A stretch of 64,000 bases of DNA from Bombyx mori. Lineage: Eukaryota > Arthropoda > Insecta > Lepidoptera > Bombycidae. The notes under the pieces were generated by a model. The model worked only from the letters and a program-made list of their open reading frames with translations. It had not been told where the DNA came from and ran no database searches. The position numbers and the translations under genes were made by a program. The stretch is taken from positions 2,306,501 to 2,370,500 of the forward strand of contig NC_085130.1 in assembly GCF_030269925.1 (NCBI RefSeq). Reading direction: 5' to 3'. Positions within the stretch are counted from its first letter, which is position 1; each line of letters begins with the position of its first letter. Shown piece by piece: positions 11,670 to 21,935 of this stretch.

Positions 11670-11940
11670 TGGTAATTACGCAAATTATAATTTTTCGGGT
11701 TTGATTTTTATTACACGATGTTATTCCTTCACCGTCGAAGTCAATCGTGAACATTTGTTAAGCACTATATCATTAGAAAAATCGGTACCCGCCTGCGGGA
11801 TTCGAACACGGGTGCATCGCTAGACACGAATGTACCGGACGTCTTATCCTTTAGGCCACGACGGCTGACGTCCTGGTGTTAAGTAGTGTTAAGAGCTCAT
11901 AGGCATCAACAACGTAAACCTTGAAATATGAGTTCTAAAT
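11670..11940 (-). mobile_element. Bm1 SINE, head and part of body
   Basis: Minus strand: tRNA-like head (ccacgacggc at 11857-11866, cctgcgggattcgaacac), linker (ttacacgatgttattccttc) and, out of normal order to the right, an eroded body piece (ggtgttaagtagtg). Probably two insertions side by side. Confidence 0.7.
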
Positions 11941-12959
11941 TATTAGTTTTTACAGCACAAATACGCTTACAATTGAAACGTGTCTAAAACTTAAAAGAAC
12001 GCTACTTTCTTAGATAATATTATCTTGCAATAAGGGTCAGTTCACCCGTGCTCTATCGGCTCTACGTGGCGTTTCTGTCACGCCCCTAATAGGGCTGTCA
12101 CGTCCCGTATAGAAGGATATTAGTTTATATTTTTTTTCGTGATATCTGTTACAATAAATACAGATTATAAACTATAAATACTCTGTGTGTGTTGATCTAT
12201 GTTGATCTAAACTTTTTACTACGCCAATCGATAAAGCTCTCGTGAATTTTATTATATTAAAACTTTTTCACTTTCGTTGACATTCGCGACAGGTAGACGC
12301 AATTAAAACTAATTTTACGATTCGTTATCATCACTTTATTATTTCTGTCGTCCGTGACCACGAAAACTGTAAAGTTTACGGAACGTGGGTAGCTTAAATT
12401 GTGAATATGGTTCGCGAAAACCGAAACCGAAACCGAAAACCGAAAGCCGAAAATACTGTAATTTTATAACCCAACAAAGGCGGTGGTTATCTTTTGACAT
12501 TATTAAACCTTTAATTATACGCTTTGCTTGTTTAACAACAATATGACGTCACAAGCATTATTGGTACCACCATGGACGTATCAAAGACTTATGACGTCAG
12601 CACCTGACCTGTGAGCACTTAGATCAGCATCGTCCATTGCGCCCCGACAATTGAGCCGTACTGAAGATAAACTTGAAATAACAGAACAACAAACAAGAAT
12701 CCGTTCACGGCATAAATCTTACACGTAGATCGGTTTCAACTCATCAATCTCAATAAGGTTTCTATAATTAAACAGATTAAGCGGGTAGGTTACACAGGAA
12801 GCGCGTACTTACACGAACGTAAGAGTAAAAATAGATTATTAAAAATTTATTGATACGCGCCCGGTTCGGCTTCCTGTTCCTTTGAAGTTTGCCTTATTAA
12901 ATATATCGTTTCTCGATCGCTCATTATTGTCGAGCGTACAGGAATTCGGATTTGATAGA
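11941..12959. other. no gene seen; two CRE palindromes
   Basis: TGACGTCA at 12544-12551 and 12592-12599, plus the CCGAAA tract. Confidence 0.5.
12413..12450 (+). repeat. (CCGAAA)n simple repeat
   Basis: Five to six imperfect units of ccgaaa / ccgaaaa. Confidence 0.9.
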
Positions 12960-13245
12960 GAAATATATATATATCAACGCTTGAAAGGCAAACGTGACTA
13001 AGCGACAATAACTGCTTTGTACATAAATGATAGGCAATAACCGTATTCGATGCGCAAAAAAAAAATATTTCTAGGTCTATTAAAATCATTTCAATCCTAC
13101 AGCTACTAGCTAGATTCTACTACAGCTAGATTCGTTAAAATATTTTTTCTTCTTCAGGTATTTCAAGTTTAAATTAGTCTACTGTAAAGTTCACGCATTG
13201 TCGCTTAGACACGTTTGCCTTTCAAGCGTCGATATATATATATAT
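12960..13245. repeat. 49 bp inverted repeat (arms 12960-13008 and 13197-13245)
   Basis: The left arm runs atatatatatatcaacgctt, gaaaggcaaacgtgact, aagcgacaat. The right arm is its reverse complement with about three mismatches. The ~190 bases between show nothing recognisable. It could be a foldback transposon or a hairpin RNA source. Confidence 0.8.
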
Positions 13246-13289
13246 TTTTAGCATGCTTTTGTACGTGGTTTATTATTCACGTGTAAAAG

Positions 13290-13575
13290 TTGGCTACGTC
13301 GCCATTAACGGTGCTTTTAGGTACCTCAAGCACCGGTCACCGTCCTCGCCGAACTCGTTGCTTGCGACGAAGGGCTCGACGAGCGAATTAACCCACAGAC
13401 ACAGCCCACAGAGTTTCTCGCCGGATCTTCTCAGTGGGTCATGTTCTTATCCGGTGGTAGATTCTGCGAATCACTGCTCTTGCTAGGGCCAATGTTAGTT
13501 TGAGCCCCGTGAGCTCACCTACACATTAAGGTGAAGCTGAAATAGCCTCTCAAGGCTGTCAGCATAGGTAGGAGA
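13290..13575 (+). mobile_element. family B retroposon
   Basis: From attaacggtgcttttaggta through ctcgccggatcttctcag to tcagcataggtaggagaaaaaa. Carries the A-rich 3' end. Confidence 0.8.
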
Positions 13576-13707
13576 AAAAAACCGATTGGAACCGGCTGGA
13601 CGTAGACCACGACCGGCCATTATGGTGAAGCTTATACGAGGCTTAAGTCCCGCTTTGCATGTTCCAGAGCTGATTATGATGTAGTGCATTAACAGAGTTG
13701 AAATCCA

Positions 13708-13996
13708 ACCAAGTCGTCGTGGCCTACTGGATAAGACGCCCGGTGCGTTCGTATCGAGGGATACGACTGTTTTAGTGTTCGAATCCTGCAAGCAGGCATC
13801 GACTTTCCATTGAAACACCACCACCCGCCTATTTTTGCGATGAGGCATCAATGCGTTTCGGTAAAACTGAGTTTTAGAACTCTTGTTTCGTAGCGTAGGT
13901 GGGTAGCGACATTTAAGTTGTGGATATCTATGGGATCCGGCAACCACTTAACATCAGGTTGGCTATGACCTCGTCCACCGATCTAAGCAATAAAAG
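13708..13996 (+). mobile_element. Bm1 SINE variant with complete head
   Basis: Head tcgtcgtggcctactggataa and gtgttcgaatcctgc, body gaggcatcaatgcgtttcgg, tail gatctaagcaataaaa. The linker and body are shortened compared with the 38272 copy. A long antisense open frame here is only a shadow. Confidence 0.82.
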
Positions 13997-14296
13997 ATCA
14001 TTTTCACCAACGACTAAAGTTATTTTTGTTGGCTACCGTCTAATAGCTACAAAATAAACTTATCTCTTAACAAAGACCACGTTAACTGTAACTTCGGAAA
14101 GAGTAAAATTGAATTAAACAAACAATAGATTGAGATCGCAACAAAACTAAGGTTTTCTCCTGCTATTTTCATTTACGGAGGCAAATCTCAAATAATCTAA
14201 TCAACAATAGGAATAGGAATAGAATCTAATTAACAACAATTTAACAATAACATAGTGACGTTTTTTCTAAGCCTTATAACCCGTAAAAGTTTAGCG

Positions 14297-14412
14297 GTAG
14301 GCAGCGGCTTGGCTCTGCCCCTGGCATTGCTGAATTCCATGGACGACGGTAATCACTCACCATCAGGTGGGCCGTATGCTCGTCTGCCTACAGAGGCAAC
14401 AAAAAAAATAAA
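14297..14412 (+). mobile_element. family C LINE 3' end
   Basis: ggtaggcagcggcttggc to gcctacagaggcaacaaaaaaaa. It interrupts a sequence (14232-14296) repeated at 15270-15330. Confidence 0.85.
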
Positions 14413-14659
14413 AAATAAAAACATAGAAACAAACAGAAAACGCAACACTATTTCAATCGTAAAATAGATCGGTTCTTGCAAATAATAGAAACGCGTCCTT
14501 CTATGATCGATTCAATGATTCACATCACTGATCTATCCACTGATCCGGATAATGTTATCGACCTTGCTATTGTCAAAGCTCATTATGTATATTGATTATG
14601 TCATTATCTATTTGAATCTAATCCCGTTGTGTGCACAGAGTTTTAATGCAAAATAAAAA

Positions 14660-15250
14660 AATAAGAAACCGACTTTAAAAAAACGAGTGTGCTTTAAACA
14701 ACACGACTGAAGCACAACTTCTTAGCTCCATACACTATATACATATATGAGTATGTGCGATACAGACTTGCACTGTGTCTTAGATATACGAAATGTAACT
14801 GACTTTGAGAGAAAGAAAGAAAATGTGCGATCGCACCTCTCTCTCTTTTTATCTTCACTAACTTAACTTCCCTCTCAACTTCCGTTCGCTCGTCCGATCA
14901 CATTTTTCGTAACGCTTTCGTCACGAGGCTTGCGGAGAGTACTTTATGGTAGGCAGCGGCTTGGCTCTGCCCCTGGCATTGCTGACGTCCATGGGCGACG
15001 GTGACCACTTACCATCAGGTGGGCCGTATGATCGTCTGCCTACAAAGGCAATAAAAAAAAAAAAAAAAAACGCATTCACCAGCTTACTCCCCAAGTCAAG
15101 GTTACGTAAGGAAGTTTTACTTCCAAACGAGCACTAGCTTTAAAATAAGAAAAAAAAGTATCATTAAAATTTCTTTTTGGCTCAAACAAAAGTTTTGAGG
15201 TACACAAACATAAAAAATACAGTCGAATTGAAAATATTTTTTGAAGTCGG
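14660..15250. mobile_element. element R with inverted ends, interrupted by a family C insertion
   Basis: The left end is aaaccgactttaaaaaaacg near 14668. The right end ttttttgaagtcggct near 15240 is its approximate inverse. The interior (cgctcgtccgatcacatttt, cgtaacgctttcgtcacg) recurs inverted at 31480-31690. After removal of the C insert the two halves continue each other (gtcacg / cgcattcaccagcttac). Confidence 0.55.
14932..15072 (+). mobile_element. family C LINE 3' end nested in element R
   Basis: aggcttgcggagagtacttta and then ggcagcggcttggc to a run of about 20 A. It is followed directly by cgcattcacc, the continuation of element R. Confidence 0.85.
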
Positions 15251-15605
15251 CTAAAAATATAGAATAGATAAACAATTTAACAATAGGATAGTGATGTTTT
15301 TCTTTAAGCCTTATGACCCGTAAAAATTTCGCAAGTACATAATTCGATTATGTAAATCATGACGCCAAGGAACCTCATTCTCCTCCAATTGGTTAGATTT
15401 CTTAGAAAATACGTGACTTTTCATGAACTAGCTAGCGTTTTGTATAATTGAAACATTACACACCGTATATAGTGAGTGACTTTGTCACGAAATCACGAAC
15501 GCGTCACGTATTTTGGTCACGTTTCGTTGTAAGAATTTCATTGGAGTCCGACTGATTTTGTATCAGATTTAATAGATCTAAAGGGTTTGACTGAGTCTTA
15601 AAATG

Positions 15606-16015
15606 TCAACTATATATAGTATTATCCTGCCTTTCTCCCTGGCACGACCTGGTGTCGGCGCAACATGTTTTCTCCTTCCATACTCCTCTATCATATACCA
15701 TTTCTTCGTTCACTCCCCTCTTACCCATATCGTTTTTCACGCAATCCATCCATTTCTTCTTAGGTCTACCCCTTCCTCTATATCCTTCCACATTCGTAGT
15801 TAACACTCTCCTACCAACCTCATTTTCATTTCGTCTCATCACATGTCCATACCATCTCAAACGCGCACTTCTCAGTTTCTGTCACAGGCGCCACTTTCAG
15901 ACTTCCTCCAACATATTCATTCCGTATTCTATCCATTCTCGTTACTCCACACATCCATTGCAACATTCGCATCTCTGCTGCATGCAATCGCCTTTCATCC
16001 TGTCAACATTTGGAA
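15606..16015 (-). mobile_element. RTE-type LINE, RT-ORF C-terminal fragment
   Basis: Minus strand: MCGVTRMDRIRNEYV, then (after one frameshift) [19 protein letters not shown] and [18 protein letters not shown](L/W)GHV.R and GRGRP(K/R)..W.D....D are the standard tail of RTE-like reverse transcriptase ORFs. The + strand 142-codon frame over it is a shadow. Confidence 0.75.
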
Positions 16016-16125
16016 AAAAAATGCTTATGTTTTATCGTTTTTCCCTCTATCTATTCGCTGGTATAGTAATAAATAGGTGAGCTCATGGGCCCAACTTGGG
16101 AGTTTCTGGCCCTAGCAAGAGCAGC

Positions 16126-16471
16126 GTTTTGTTGTATTTACAACGAATTCTTTACGAACGATTTTCTCATTCACGATTATTATTTCAGTTTTATTGTTTA
16201 CAACATTACGAATACAAGTGTTTCGGTAACTCGATAAAAACTGAGAAAATACCCGTGAACATCCACGAAATTAGCGTGAGTGGCCCAATCAGTAAGAAAC
16301 AGTAACTGGTGGCATGTTTTCTGTTATAATTATCCATACAATCACTCGAGGAAACATCGTGTGTGAAGTTTTAAAGATTCATAATTAAAACCATATTTGC
16401 AAGGTCGGGTAGGTAATACCTTCTAATTTTTTTGCTACAAAGCAGTCATGCGTTTCTCTTTGTAAAATAAT
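16126..16471. other. no feature seen
   Basis: 16080-16125 is a family B scrap (gagctcatgggcccaac, ggccctagcaagagcagc, minus strand); the rest is unassigned. Confidence 0.45.
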
Positions 16472-16712
16472 GTATTATTGCTTAGATGGATGGACGAGCT
16501 CACAGCCCACCTGGTGTTAAGTGGTTACTGGAGCCCATAGACATCTACAACGTAAATGCTGCCACTCACCTTGAGATATAAGTTCTAAGATCTCAGTATA
16601 GTTACAACGGCTGCCTTACCCTTCAGACCGAAACGCATTAGAGCATCACGGCAGAAATGGGCAGGGGCGGTGGTACTTACCCGCGCGGACTCACAAGAGG
16701 TCCTACCACCAG
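16472..16712 (-). mobile_element. Bm1 SINE, headless
   Basis: ttattgcttagatggatgg to gtcctaccaccagtaa. It is followed by a 45-base echo of its left flank: gctacaaagcagtcatgcgt occurs at 16435 and again at 16750. Confidence 0.9.
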
Positions 16713-16871
16713 TAAATAATAATAAGTAGCATATTCTATTTTGTTTTTTGGCTACAAAGCAGTCATGCGTTTCTCTTTGTAAAATAATGTGTTAAGGAGG
16801 TGAAAGGTTATTTTGTTTTTAGCGACATTTCGCTTAACACGCGACATTTATGTTTGCCGTTTTATTTAACA

Positions 16872-17093
16872 CTAGCGACCCGCCCTCGCTTCGCTTCGGA
16901 AACTGTAACTTATTATTGATTTCTCCACTATTTAATGGATGTTATTATACATATAAAACATCCTCTTCAATCACTCTATCTATTAAAAAAAACCGTATCA
17001 AAATCCGTTGCGTAGTTTTAAAGATTTAAGCATACATAGGGACAGACAGATATAGGAAGAGAGAAAGCAAGTTTGTTTTATACTATGCAGTGA
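16872..17093 (-). mobile_element. non-autonomous Helitron, family H-b
   Basis: Between A and T: A|CTAGCGACCCGCCCTCGC ... CTATGCAGTGA|T. On its own strand it starts TCACTGC and ends CTAG. A second copy is at 45031. Confidence 0.72.
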
Positions 17094-17519
17094 TTACCAC
17101 CAACAGCTCGATATTTTTAATTGAACTTCAATTAGGTTTACTCCATTGAAATAGCCGAATTAGGTTTTTTTTTGGTTATGATATTTTTTCCAAATTTTAC
17201 ATTTTAAATGGCTTTTGTGTAAAGTTCCGAAAATGTTGCTTAAACCAAATTGTCTTTTAATCCTCGATATAGTCATTTGTGGTCCACAATATTTACCCAA
17301 CTCACTAAGTAAATGACAAACGGACAATCTCCGCGCCAGTCGCCAGTTGAAAACGAACGTGACATTGCCACTATTTGTCTGTTTGTTCGTTTGCTTTGCG
17401 TGTTTACTGACGGACGCCTCAAAATTCTACTAACCTATTTACATGGGCAATCGAAGGTTTTTGACGGGTTTCTGGGTCGCTCTGACGTCAGTCACACTTG
17501 ACATTTGCTTTCAAGAGAT
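17094..17519. other. no gene seen
   Basis: Contains CTGACGTCAG at 17482-17491. 17110-17230 resembles 26385-26490 (ttgaacttcaattaggttta, ttatgatattttttcc), an unnamed repeat pair. Confidence 0.45.
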
Positions 17520-17630
17520 TTTTTTTTTTTCGTACCTAAGCTGATGTTCTAGAGAGACCTTATCAGCGTAACCTTAACTAGTAGTTGAGCTCACGGGGCT
17601 CAAACTTGGCGATGTTGCTAACACGAACAC
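17520..17630 (-). mobile_element. family B retroposon, 3' fragment
   Basis: Poly(T), ttatcagcgtaaccttaact, gagctcacggggctcaaac, tgctaacacgaacac. Confidence 0.65.
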
Positions 17631-17639
17631 TTTTTTTTT

Positions 17640-17895
17640 CACAGGAGAAAATCACCGGATCCCCACCCGCAGGGCAGGTGGGGTATATGGGAGTTGAACC
17701 TCACTAAAAACTCCTGCCGCTCACAGTTGGCGCCCTACCCGAACCGGGTGGGAGCCCAGTCGGAGCTATTGAGACGGCAGGACAGGGTTTACGCAGAGCA
17801 TATTTCATCCATACAGCCCTCGGTCGACGAGCCAAGAGCCCGCATTGAGGGCGCCGCGCTACACCTTCCCCCGGAGCGGTACCAATTTTGTTAAT
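17640..17895 (+). repeat. GC-rich block, probably retroelement-derived
   Basis: GC-rich against an AT-rich background: gcgccctacccgaaccggg, gcattgagggcgccgcgcta, cccccggagcggtacc. It abuts the family B 3' fragment. It has no complete reading frame of known type. I think it is a dispersed silkworm repeat but cannot name the element. Confidence 0.4.
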
Positions 17896-18068
17896 TTTGT
17901 TCATTGTAGATCATTTTATTATAAACAATAATCGTAATAATAAAATATGTGGCGATAGCCATCATAGAGCATCGCCTGAATCTCGCTAACGACATTTTCA
18001 AGATAACCTTTAATATACTGTACCGTTAAAACTAAAACCTTAATATTCATCACTCGATGTGGATGGCG

Positions 18069-18118
18069 CCAGTTGTGTGATCTCATGGCACACGAGGTGG
18101 GCCATGAGATCACACAAC
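18069..18118. repeat. 19 bp perfect inverted repeat
   Basis: agttgtgtgatctcatggc and gccatgagatcacacaact around an 11-base loop. The right arm continues into taagtaataaaaaat, a Bm1-like 3' end, so it may be a rearranged SINE tail. Confidence 0.8.
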
Positions 18119-18489
18119 TAAGTAATAAAAAATAAAAAAATTAAGTTCCAAACGACATCACTCGGACCGCTGTCATCTTATTCAAGATTTCTAAGTAATA
18201 ATAGATTAAAAATTAATACAGTTATACTTACAGTTACGTATGTTGCAATTTTACAAAACGTCAGCAATAATGCATACCAAACAGAACGCCTAACAAACAA
18301 AAATTATCCGTTCAATTAATTGAATCACACGCAATACGATACGACCCAATTCGATTGTTAATGATTTTGCGTTCATTCATCATGATAATTGAATGAATAA
18401 TTCAGTTCATTGTTATAATAAGTACATACATATGATCGATGGAAATCACCGGATAATTTGCATTTCAAATTCGGACGATATAAATGAAA
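18119..18489. other. no feature seen
   Basis: AT-rich; ttcattcatcatgataattg words only. Confidence 0.5.
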
Positions 18490-18901
18490 CTAGAGGTCCC
18501 GCAGTAGTCGAAATTCGACTAATAATTAATTGGAATTGTAAGTTTGTACACTATTATAATTGTATTTTATACTACTATAATCACAAATTTCGCCAAGACT
18601 ACGCTATAAAAAATATTAACCAAGAAAAACAATATTTAATCTATTCTCAATTTGACCACAGACGTCAAGAACAAAAGTTTGACAATAAACAGTATGCATG
18701 CGTGTGTGCGTCAAATACATGGTAAGTAGTGTGTGTAATGTTTTCTTTATTGATTTAATGTATGTTTTATGCATTATTTTAAAAAAATATTACCATTTTG
18801 CACTTCTTCTCTATATTCTCTGTAAGTGTGAGAAATTTCATACTCCTCCGTCCGCGCAATCTTCGTAAAAAGGGATACAAAGTTTTTGCTTCACGTATGG
18901 A
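18490..18901 (-). mobile_element. non-autonomous Helitron, family H-f
   Basis: A|CTAGAGGTCCCGCAG ... gcttcacgtatgga|T. The terminal rules match the 8001 copy in reverse. Confidence 0.7.
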
Positions 18902-18974
18902 TTACCGAAAAATACCATGGACTGCTATGAGAACTAACAGGTACCTTTAGAGTTAAACATCCAAGAAGAGGTCT

Positions 18975-19120
18975 CTTCTATTTGTCAAGAATGTGTTAAG
19001 AGCTTCTTCGGATTCATCACGCGGTCTCCCTGACATGAATTAGACATGTCACAATTCCGGGTTGCGTAGAAGGCAAACGCATCCTGAGCCAAAACGTTAG
19101 ATCTAATAAGGAAATCTATT
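18975..19120 (+). mobile_element. LINE RT-ORF C-terminal fragment, eroded
   Basis: Matches the 10390 and 42378 copies: gagcttcttcggattcatca, cgcggtctccctgacatgaa, gcgtagaaggcaaacgc. Confidence 0.5.
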
Positions 19121-19203
19121 GGTGGCAATTGATTAATAATAATATTAGATCGAACTTATTAAATTTTTGTATCGTCATCGGTTCTTGATGCGTCTGCCGC
19201 TTC

Positions 19204-19430
19204 AATGAGTGGACGAGCTCACCGCCCACCTGGTGTTAAGCGGTTACTGGAGCCCATAGACACATACAACGTAAATGCGCCACCCACCTTGAGATATAAG
19301 TTCTAAGATCTTAGTATAGCTACAACGGCTGCCCTACCCTTCAAGCCGAAACGCATGACTGCTTCACGGCAGAAATAGGCGGGTTGGTAGTACCTACCCG
19401 TGCGGACTCACAAGAAGTCCTACTAACAGT
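19204..19430 (-). mobile_element. Bm1 SINE, 3' end lost
   Basis: gagtggacgagctcaccg to agtcctactaacagtaa. The poly(A) side and taagcaataaa are missing. Confidence 0.87.
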
Positions 19431-19606
19431 AAAAAGTTAATCGAAATTCTATGATAGTAACATTCAAAGATTTCGTTACATACAAAAATACATAAATGCA
19501 TAAAACCGTATCGTACTTTGACTTGTAAAACTATTCAAGTATTTGGACAAGAGTAAACGCAGCTCCCCAGCGTATGATGCCTATGTCATACCACCTGAAG
19601 TTTTAT

Positions 19607-19860
19607 TAACAGCCGTCTGGTGTAGTGGTAAGTGACATGGTCACTACACAAGGGGGTCGCGGGTTCGAATCCCGCCAAGGGAAGATATTTGTATGATAAA
19701 TATAAATGTATTTTCCAGGGTTATGGATGTATATTAAATATATGTATGTGTATAATAAAAATCGTACATTTATATCCGTTATCTGGTACCTGTAACACAA
19801 GTTCTTTACGAACTTATCACGGGACCAGTTAACGTGGCGTGATTGTTAGTAAATATTTAT
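19607..19860 (+). mobile_element. family S tRNA-derived SINE
   Basis: The head has a perfect A box TGGTGTAGTGG (19618-19628) and B box GGTTCGAATCC (19662-19672). The body has cacaagttctttacgaactt and gggaccagttaacgtggcgt, and the tail is AT-rich TTATTATT. The copy at 60968 is almost identical. Confidence 0.8.
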
Positions 19861-19939
19861 TATTATTTATTATTATATTACTATCAATTCGTTTTGTAAA
19901 TAAATACGCGTTGTGCTTTTATTCATTCACGCGTCATTA

Positions 19940-20240
19940 CGGATCCCCCCGATCCACTAACGGTGCTTTTAGGTACCACAAGCACCGGTCATCGTTCTCG
20001 TCGAACCCGTCGCTTGCGACGAAGGGCTCGACGAGTAAATTAACCTACATACACAGCCCACTGAGTTTTTCGTCGGATCTTCTCAGTGGATCGCGTTTCC
20101 GATCCGGTGGTATTCTGCGAAGCACTGCTCTTGCTAGGGTTCGTGTTAGCAACGTCATTAGGTTTGACCGTGACGTCACCTACTAATTCGGAGAATGTAG
20201 AATAACCCCTCGAGGTTACTAAAATAGGTAGAAAAAAAAA
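19940..20240 (+). mobile_element. family B retroposon
   Basis: cggatccccccgatccac, ctaacggtgcttttaggtac ... aaataggtagaaaaaaaaat. Full local length of the family. Confidence 0.8.
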
Positions 20241-20583
20241 TCATTCAATGTGATACGTGAAATTGACCGGACAAATACAAAAAATAAAACCTTCGCCATT
20301 TTTCTTACCGAAGGCTGGAGGCTAGTACCTACATCCAGTCACGTCAATACCAAACTCAATTTCATAACAATTTTACGAATGAAATAATCAATGTCCGATT
20401 TGCCTTACCACTTTCATTCCGTTCGAAAAGTTCAAGCGATAACCCCGTTGTTAACAAATACAGTTGCAACCTACAAATAGTACGCTGTGTTTTGATCTTA
20501 CATATTTCCAGCTTGATCAAAATGACCAGAACACTCTGTTACTATAAATAATAAAGTCCCTAGCTTTGATTAAGTAGTTTTTA
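20241..20583. other. no feature seen
   Basis: No exon, repeat family or RNA gene recognised. Confidence 0.5.
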
Positions 20584-20800
20584 TTATTATTGCATAGGTT
20601 GGTGGACGAGTTCACAGCCCACCTGGTGCTATGTTATGTTCAAAGTAAATTCCGCCACCCAAATTGAGATATGAGTTCTAAGGTCTCAGTATAGTTACAA
20701 CGGCTGCTCCGCCCTTCAAACCGAAACGCATTACTGCTTCACGGCAGAAATAGGGTAGTGGTACCACCGAGCGAACTCACAAGAGGTCCTACCACTAGTA
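20584..20800 (-). mobile_element. Bm1 SINE with small deletions
   Basis: attattgcataggttggtgg to gtcctaccactagtaa. The segment with gagcccatagacatc is missing. Confidence 0.87.
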
Positions 20801-20992
20801 AAAATAGCCCCATGCATAATAGAGCCCCTGTTGAAGACTGTTTATTTCTTCGCGGTCCTCACTAAAACTTCTAGAGATTACTGAAATTATCCTTATTCAA
20901 AACACGCATACGTATAGGTGAATCGCAAGTACAGTCTTCTTCACAATCAATAACTCTAAACATTAAAATAAATACCGATAAATCTTAAGTTT

Positions 20993-21554
20993 ATTGACTT
21001 TATCATATACTAGCGGCCCGTTCCGGCTCCGCTCGGGTCTTTAACAAAAATTTCAACGATATTTGACGTTGTTTTGTTTTTTTAAATAAAAGAACACTTA
21101 TTGATTAGTTCGACGTTTAGGTAATTTTTTTACACCTTGGTTTACATTATTGGAGTTTTAGTAACGATCCCTAATTTTATTCAAAGAAGATTATATATAG
21201 CCTATGTCACTCGGGAATAGTGTAGCTTCCAAACAGTGAAATAATTTTTAAAATCGGTTCAGTAGTTTCGGAGCCTATTCAATACAAACAAACAAACAAA
21301 TCTTTCCTCTTTATAATATAAACTAGCGACCCGCCCTCGCTTCGCTTCGGAAACATTAAAACACACATGAAACCAAAAAAATAAAATAAAAAAAAATTAA
21401 AAAAAGTAGCCTATGTTCATCAGGGACAACGTCGGCTTCTAATGGAAAAATAATTTTTCAAATCGGTCCAGTAGTTTCGGAGCCTATTCAATACAAACAA
21501 ACAAACAAATCTTTCCTCTTTATAATATAAAATAATAATTGACTTTATCATATA
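20993..21554 (-). mobile_element. tandem pair of H-a Helitrons flanked by a 17 bp direct repeat
   Basis: First unit 21010-21321 (CTAGCGGCCCGTTCCGG ... ctttcctctttataatata). Second unit 21323-21530 (CTAGCGACCCGCCCTCGC ... ctttcctctttataatata). Both are in reverse orientation. attgactttatcatata stands at 20993-21009 and again at 21538-21554. Confidence 0.7.
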
Positions 21555-21693
21555 TGAGTTGTTCTATTAACCTCTGGGAGCTCGAGATATTTCACAATAA
21601 ATAAATAAGGTTGTTGTGTGTATGGATCGAAAGAGAGCGGTTTTATGCGCTGAGTCATATTTAAAGGCAAGAAAAACGAGGAAGTACGAATAA

Positions 21694-21935
21694 AATGAGG
21701 GACTCGGTGGCGCATTGGTTAGCGCTCTTGACTGCGGCGCCGAGGGTCGTGGGTTCGATTCTCACATCGGGCAAACATTCGTGTGGGTTGTTTGCTCTGT
21801 CTGGATGTCTATTATCTAGATATGTATATATTGAAACGTATATAAGTATGTATGTCAGCCTCTGGTACCCGCAACACAGGGAAACTTAATTTGGGGCTAG
21901 ATGGCCGTAGGTAATGTGTTCACAATTATTTATTA
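21694..21935 (+). mobile_element. family T tRNA-derived SINE
   Basis: A box TGGCGCATTGG (21708-21718) and B box GGTTCGATTCT (21752-21762). The body runs cgggcaaacattcgtgtggg ... ctggtacccgcaacacaggg, aacttaatttggggc. A 5' truncated copy is at 56087. Confidence 0.75.

Noticed and set aside
13519..13947. 142-codon minus-strand open frame
   Set aside because: Covers a + strand Bm1 variant and the end of a family B copy; no protein-like features.
15652..16080. 142-codon + strand open frame
   Set aside because: It is the antisense of an RTE-type LINE tail that reads convincingly on the minus strand.
19607..19690. tRNA gene
   Set aside because: A and B boxes are perfect but there is no paired acceptor stem, and the head continues into a body shared with 60968, so it is a SINE.
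21695..21775. tRNA gene
   Set aside because: Same reasoning: a tRNA-like head of a SINE, with a truncated relative at 56087.
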